From: Caldicellulosiruptor hydrothermalis 108 | Lineage (GTDB): Bacteria > Bacillota > Thermoanaerobacteria > Caldicellulosiruptorales > Caldicellulosiruptoraceae | NCBI RefSeq assembly: GCF_000166355.1 | Contig: NC_014652.1 | Location: 1,958,928-2,022,927, forward strand | Reading direction: 5' to 3' | DNA length: 64,000 nt | Shown here: positions 61,781 to 64,000 of the stretch, piece after piece | Layout: every line of letters begins with the position of its first letter | Position numbering within the stretch: position 1 is the stretch's first letter | Notes under the pieces: model-generated | Seen by the model: only the letters and a program-made list of their open reading frames with translations | The model's database searches: none | Told to the model about the DNA's origin: nothing | Translations under genes and position numbers: made by a program

Positions 61781-64000
61781 TTATTTTATATTTTTCATCA
61801 TTTCATCAAGTTCTTTGAACTTCCTCCCAAATTCTTCCCAGTTGCCTTCCTGCAAAGCTTTTTTAGCATCCTCAAATATGCCTTTTAATTTTGAAAGCTG
61901 CTGCGAAAAGTTCTGAAGCTCCTGAGTACCTTGTTGCTGCTGCGGCGTTTGTAGCTCTTGGGTAGTCTGTGCAAGCTGCTGTCCAATCAGCTGTGAAAGA
62001 GCATCACTTAAGCTGCTTCCCATTACAACTTTGCCGTTGCAGGCAGCAATCACTCTTTTTACCTCTGGCAAAGCTGATGCGTTGTCAGATGCAATATATA
62101 TGGGTTCGATATATAAAATCTTCTGGTTTATAGGTAACGCCAACAAGTTTCCTCTTATTACCTTAGAACCTCCCTGATTCCAAAGAGACAAATCTTTTGA
62201 GATTTGCGGGTCCTGGTCAATCATATTCTCTACCTGGAGCGGGCCATATACAGTTGAGCCTTTCGGAAACTTGTAAAGCACAAGCTTGCCATAATTTTCC
62301 TGGTCACTTTTGGCTGCAAGCCATGCAATCATTGTATTGTATTTTAGCGGGGTAAATGGCACCATCAAAATCATTTCTTCTTGTTGCGAATCTGGAAGTT
62401 TCATTACACTGTAATACGGCGGAATGTAGTCAATGGACCCGTCAGGCGTTTTGTGCTTCCCAAAATCCCACAAGTCTTCTTTGTTGTAGAACACATTAGG
62501 ATTGGTCATGTGATATCTTTTCAAGATGTTTGCCTGGACAGTGAAGATATACTCCGGATATCGTATGTGCTCGGCAATATCCTTTGGAATGTCTCCTCTT
62601 TCAAAAAGGTGAGGATATATGCTTCTGTAGACATTTACAATCGGGTCGTTTTTGTCCACAATGTAGAATTTCAAGGTACCATTGTACGCATCAATTAAAA
62701 CCTTTACAGAGTTTCGAATGTAATTAAAACCTTCTTCGGTTGGCTCTGAATATGGAAAATAACCTGTCTTTGTATACGCATCTAAAACCCACACTAAACG
62801 GCCTTTCCCATCAATCAGGATATACGGGTCAGAGTCAAACTCCAAAAACGGTGCAACCTTTTTTGCTCTTTGAACAATGTTTCTGTTTATAAGAAGTTTG
62901 CTGTTTGAATTTATCGCAGAGGAAACAAGAAGCCTAAAATCTTTGTATACATATGAAAATATCAGCCTGTTTAGCGGTGTGAGTTTTATTCCGCCCTGAC
63001 CAGTGTATCTGTAGAGCTTGTTTGAATCACCTTCCGGGTAATCTATCTCATCAACCTTTGTGTTGACTATTACATACGGGTCTGTCTTTTCTCCATAGTA
63101 TATGCGCGGCTGGGTAACCTTTGGTGCACCATCTAAGCTTTTTACCGGAATATCCTTTATAATGAACTTTGGCTGACCTTCTGGTGGCACCTCTGTCATA
63201 AGACTCATAACAACGCCGTAACCATGGGTATACTGGAATTTCTGGTTTATATATGTCTTTGTAGGAATGCCCTCGTAGTTTATCTCCCTTGCAGAGATAA
63301 ACACCGATTTTATCCTGCCGTTTATGGTGTATTTTGCAATGTCTGCGTCATTGAAGATATAATATTGTTTAAACCGCTGAATCTGGTTTTGTATATCCAA
63401 GGTAGTTGGAAAATCTGTTATCCTTATATTTTCAACTGTTGCTTTATTTTGCTGCAAATCTTTTGCTGTTATATTATTTGATGTGTCCACAGGAAAATAT
63501 CTCTCTTCGATGTTTTCTAAATTGTAAGCAAGACGTGTAAACTTTATATTCTTCTCTAAAAATGGCCTTTCATATACCTGTTCGTTTGGTGATACAACAA
63601 AGTACTGAAAACCTGCTGAAATTATGGTCCCCAAAACTGCCCATCCAACATAAGAAAGCATAACTTTTCCGATGTTTGTGTACTTTCCTTTTGCAAAAAA
63701 GTAAATACTCAGCACAATAACTGCAGCCAAGACTATATAGGAGATCTTAAAGTAGTTCATTCTAATATAATAGTCTGTGTATCCAACACCGACAACCTCT
63801 CCAAAGAAAGAGTATAAAAGCCCTTCCATTTCATACTTTAAAGTGAATATTTTGACAACAAATATGAGTATAAGATTGAAAAATATATGAGACCTGACCT
63901 TTTTGTCAGATAGAATATCCCACGAACTTGTTCTGCTAACAAATGAAGCTGTGTAAAGAAGCAAATATAGCACCACAGTGTATATACATACAAATATCAT
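61781..64000 (-). CDS. UPF0182 family membrane protein (partial, N-terminus outside window)
   Basis: The visible 739 residues lack the family's first roughly 150 residues; the ATG at 64000 is coincidental with the edge. Membrane helices occupy the first part (including IVLAAVIVLSIYFFAKG and a VGWAVLGTIISAGF segment), followed by the large extracytoplasmic domain with FTRLAYNLENIEERYFP, TRPRIYYGE-like QPRIYYGEKTDPYVIV, and GQGGIKLTPLNRLIFSY. The C-terminus is Gln/Lys-rich and coiled (GNWEEFGRKFKELDE). Function unknown. Confidence 0.92.
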   Translation of the reverse strand: MIFVCIYTVVLYLLLYTASFVSRTSSWDILSDKKVRSHIFFNLILIFVVKIFTLKYEMEGLLYSFFGEVVGVGYTDYYIRMNYFKISYIVLAAVIVLSIYFFAKGKYTNIGKVMLSYVGWAVLGTIISAGFQYFVVSPNEQVYERPFLEKNIKFTRLAYNLENIEERYFPVDTSNNITAKDLQQNKATVENIRITDFPTTLDIQNQIQRFKQYYIFNDADIAKYTINGRIKSVFISAREINYEGIPTKTYINQKFQYTHGYGVVMSLMTEVPPEGQPKFIIKDIPVKSLDGAPKVTQPRIYYGEKTDPYVIVNTKVDEIDYPEGDSNKLYRYTGQGGIKLTPLNRLIFSYVYKDFRLLVSSAINSNSKLLINRNIVQRAKKVAPFLEFDSDPYILIDGKGRLVWVLDAYTKTGYFPYSEPTEEGFNYIRNSVKVLIDAYNGTLKFYIVDKNDPIVNVYRSIYPHLFERGDIPKDIAEHIRYPEYIFTVQANILKRYHMTNPNVFYNKEDLWDFGKHKTPDGSIDYIPPYYSVMKLPDSQQEEMILMVPFTPLKYNTMIAWLAAKSDQENYGKLVLYKFPKGSTVYGPLQVENMIDQDPQISKDLSLWNQGGSKVIRGNLLALPINQKILYIEPIYIASDNASALPEVKRVIAACNGKVVMGSSLSDALSQLIGQQLAQTTQELQTPQQQQGTQELQNFSQQLSKLKGIFEDAKKALQEGNWEEFGRKFKELDEMMKNIK

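Overview
The window looks like a chromosome segment of an AT-rich, low-GC Gram-positive anaerobic thermophile. My best guess is Caldicellulosiruptor or a close relative. This rests on the AT-rich code, strong AGGAGG ribosome sites, a GatCAB amidotransferase, dnaG-rpoD and tig-clpP-clpX operons, a SigK-type sigma factor, a membrane pyrophosphatase and rhamnose/fucose-type sugar genes. Genus is inference; no database search was possible.

Layout. 1-5.4 kb: an M16-like (YfmF-type) protein cut by the left edge, a HEPN/MNT toxin-antitoxin-like pair, and gatCAB, all on the minus strand. 5.4-9.5 kb: an accessory patch with an IS4-like element inside an ABC permease gene, the matching ATPase, a small membrane protein and a frameshifted peptide-like gene. 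9.6-24.7 kb: housekeeping genes, mostly minus strand: hppA, a five-tRNA operon, hslO, csp, plsY-der-DUF512 and neighbours, tRNA-Pro, sigK, trhP-trmR-mltG and typA.

25.0-35.4 kb is a phosphate-acquisition island: a Ugp-like ABC transporter, a glycerophosphodiester phosphodiesterase, a metallophosphoesterase and a secreted 5'-nucleotidase. All four promoters carry four TTAACA-like hexamers at exact 11-bp spacing, ending 9 nt before a -10 element. This is a PHO-box architecture, so the island is probably one PhoP regulon. Two insertion sequences have landed in it. One separates the transporter's binding-protein gene from its promoter; the other rewrites the 3' end of the metallophosphoesterase gene.

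35.5-43.1 kb: rpoD-dnaG-dgt and clpX-clpP-tig. 43.3-61.7 kb is a carbohydrate region: a fucose/arabinose-isomerase-like protein, then a long minus-strand run (zinc alcohol dehydrogenase, lipB, lipA, E2, E3, fused E1, DeoR regulator, L-rhamnose isomerase). This couples a complete lipoate-dependent 2-oxoacid dehydrogenase and its own lipoate synthesis to sugar isomerisation. A divergent SDR-PHP pair, two class II aldolase-family proteins and an APC permease follow. The window ends inside a UPF0182 membrane protein.

The main observations are the PHO-box island, base-pair-resolved IS insertions with reconstructed pre-insertion genes, Shine-Dalgarno-sequestering hairpins in both IS types, a Rex-like operator before hppA, and a degenerate second half in a duplicated aldolase.
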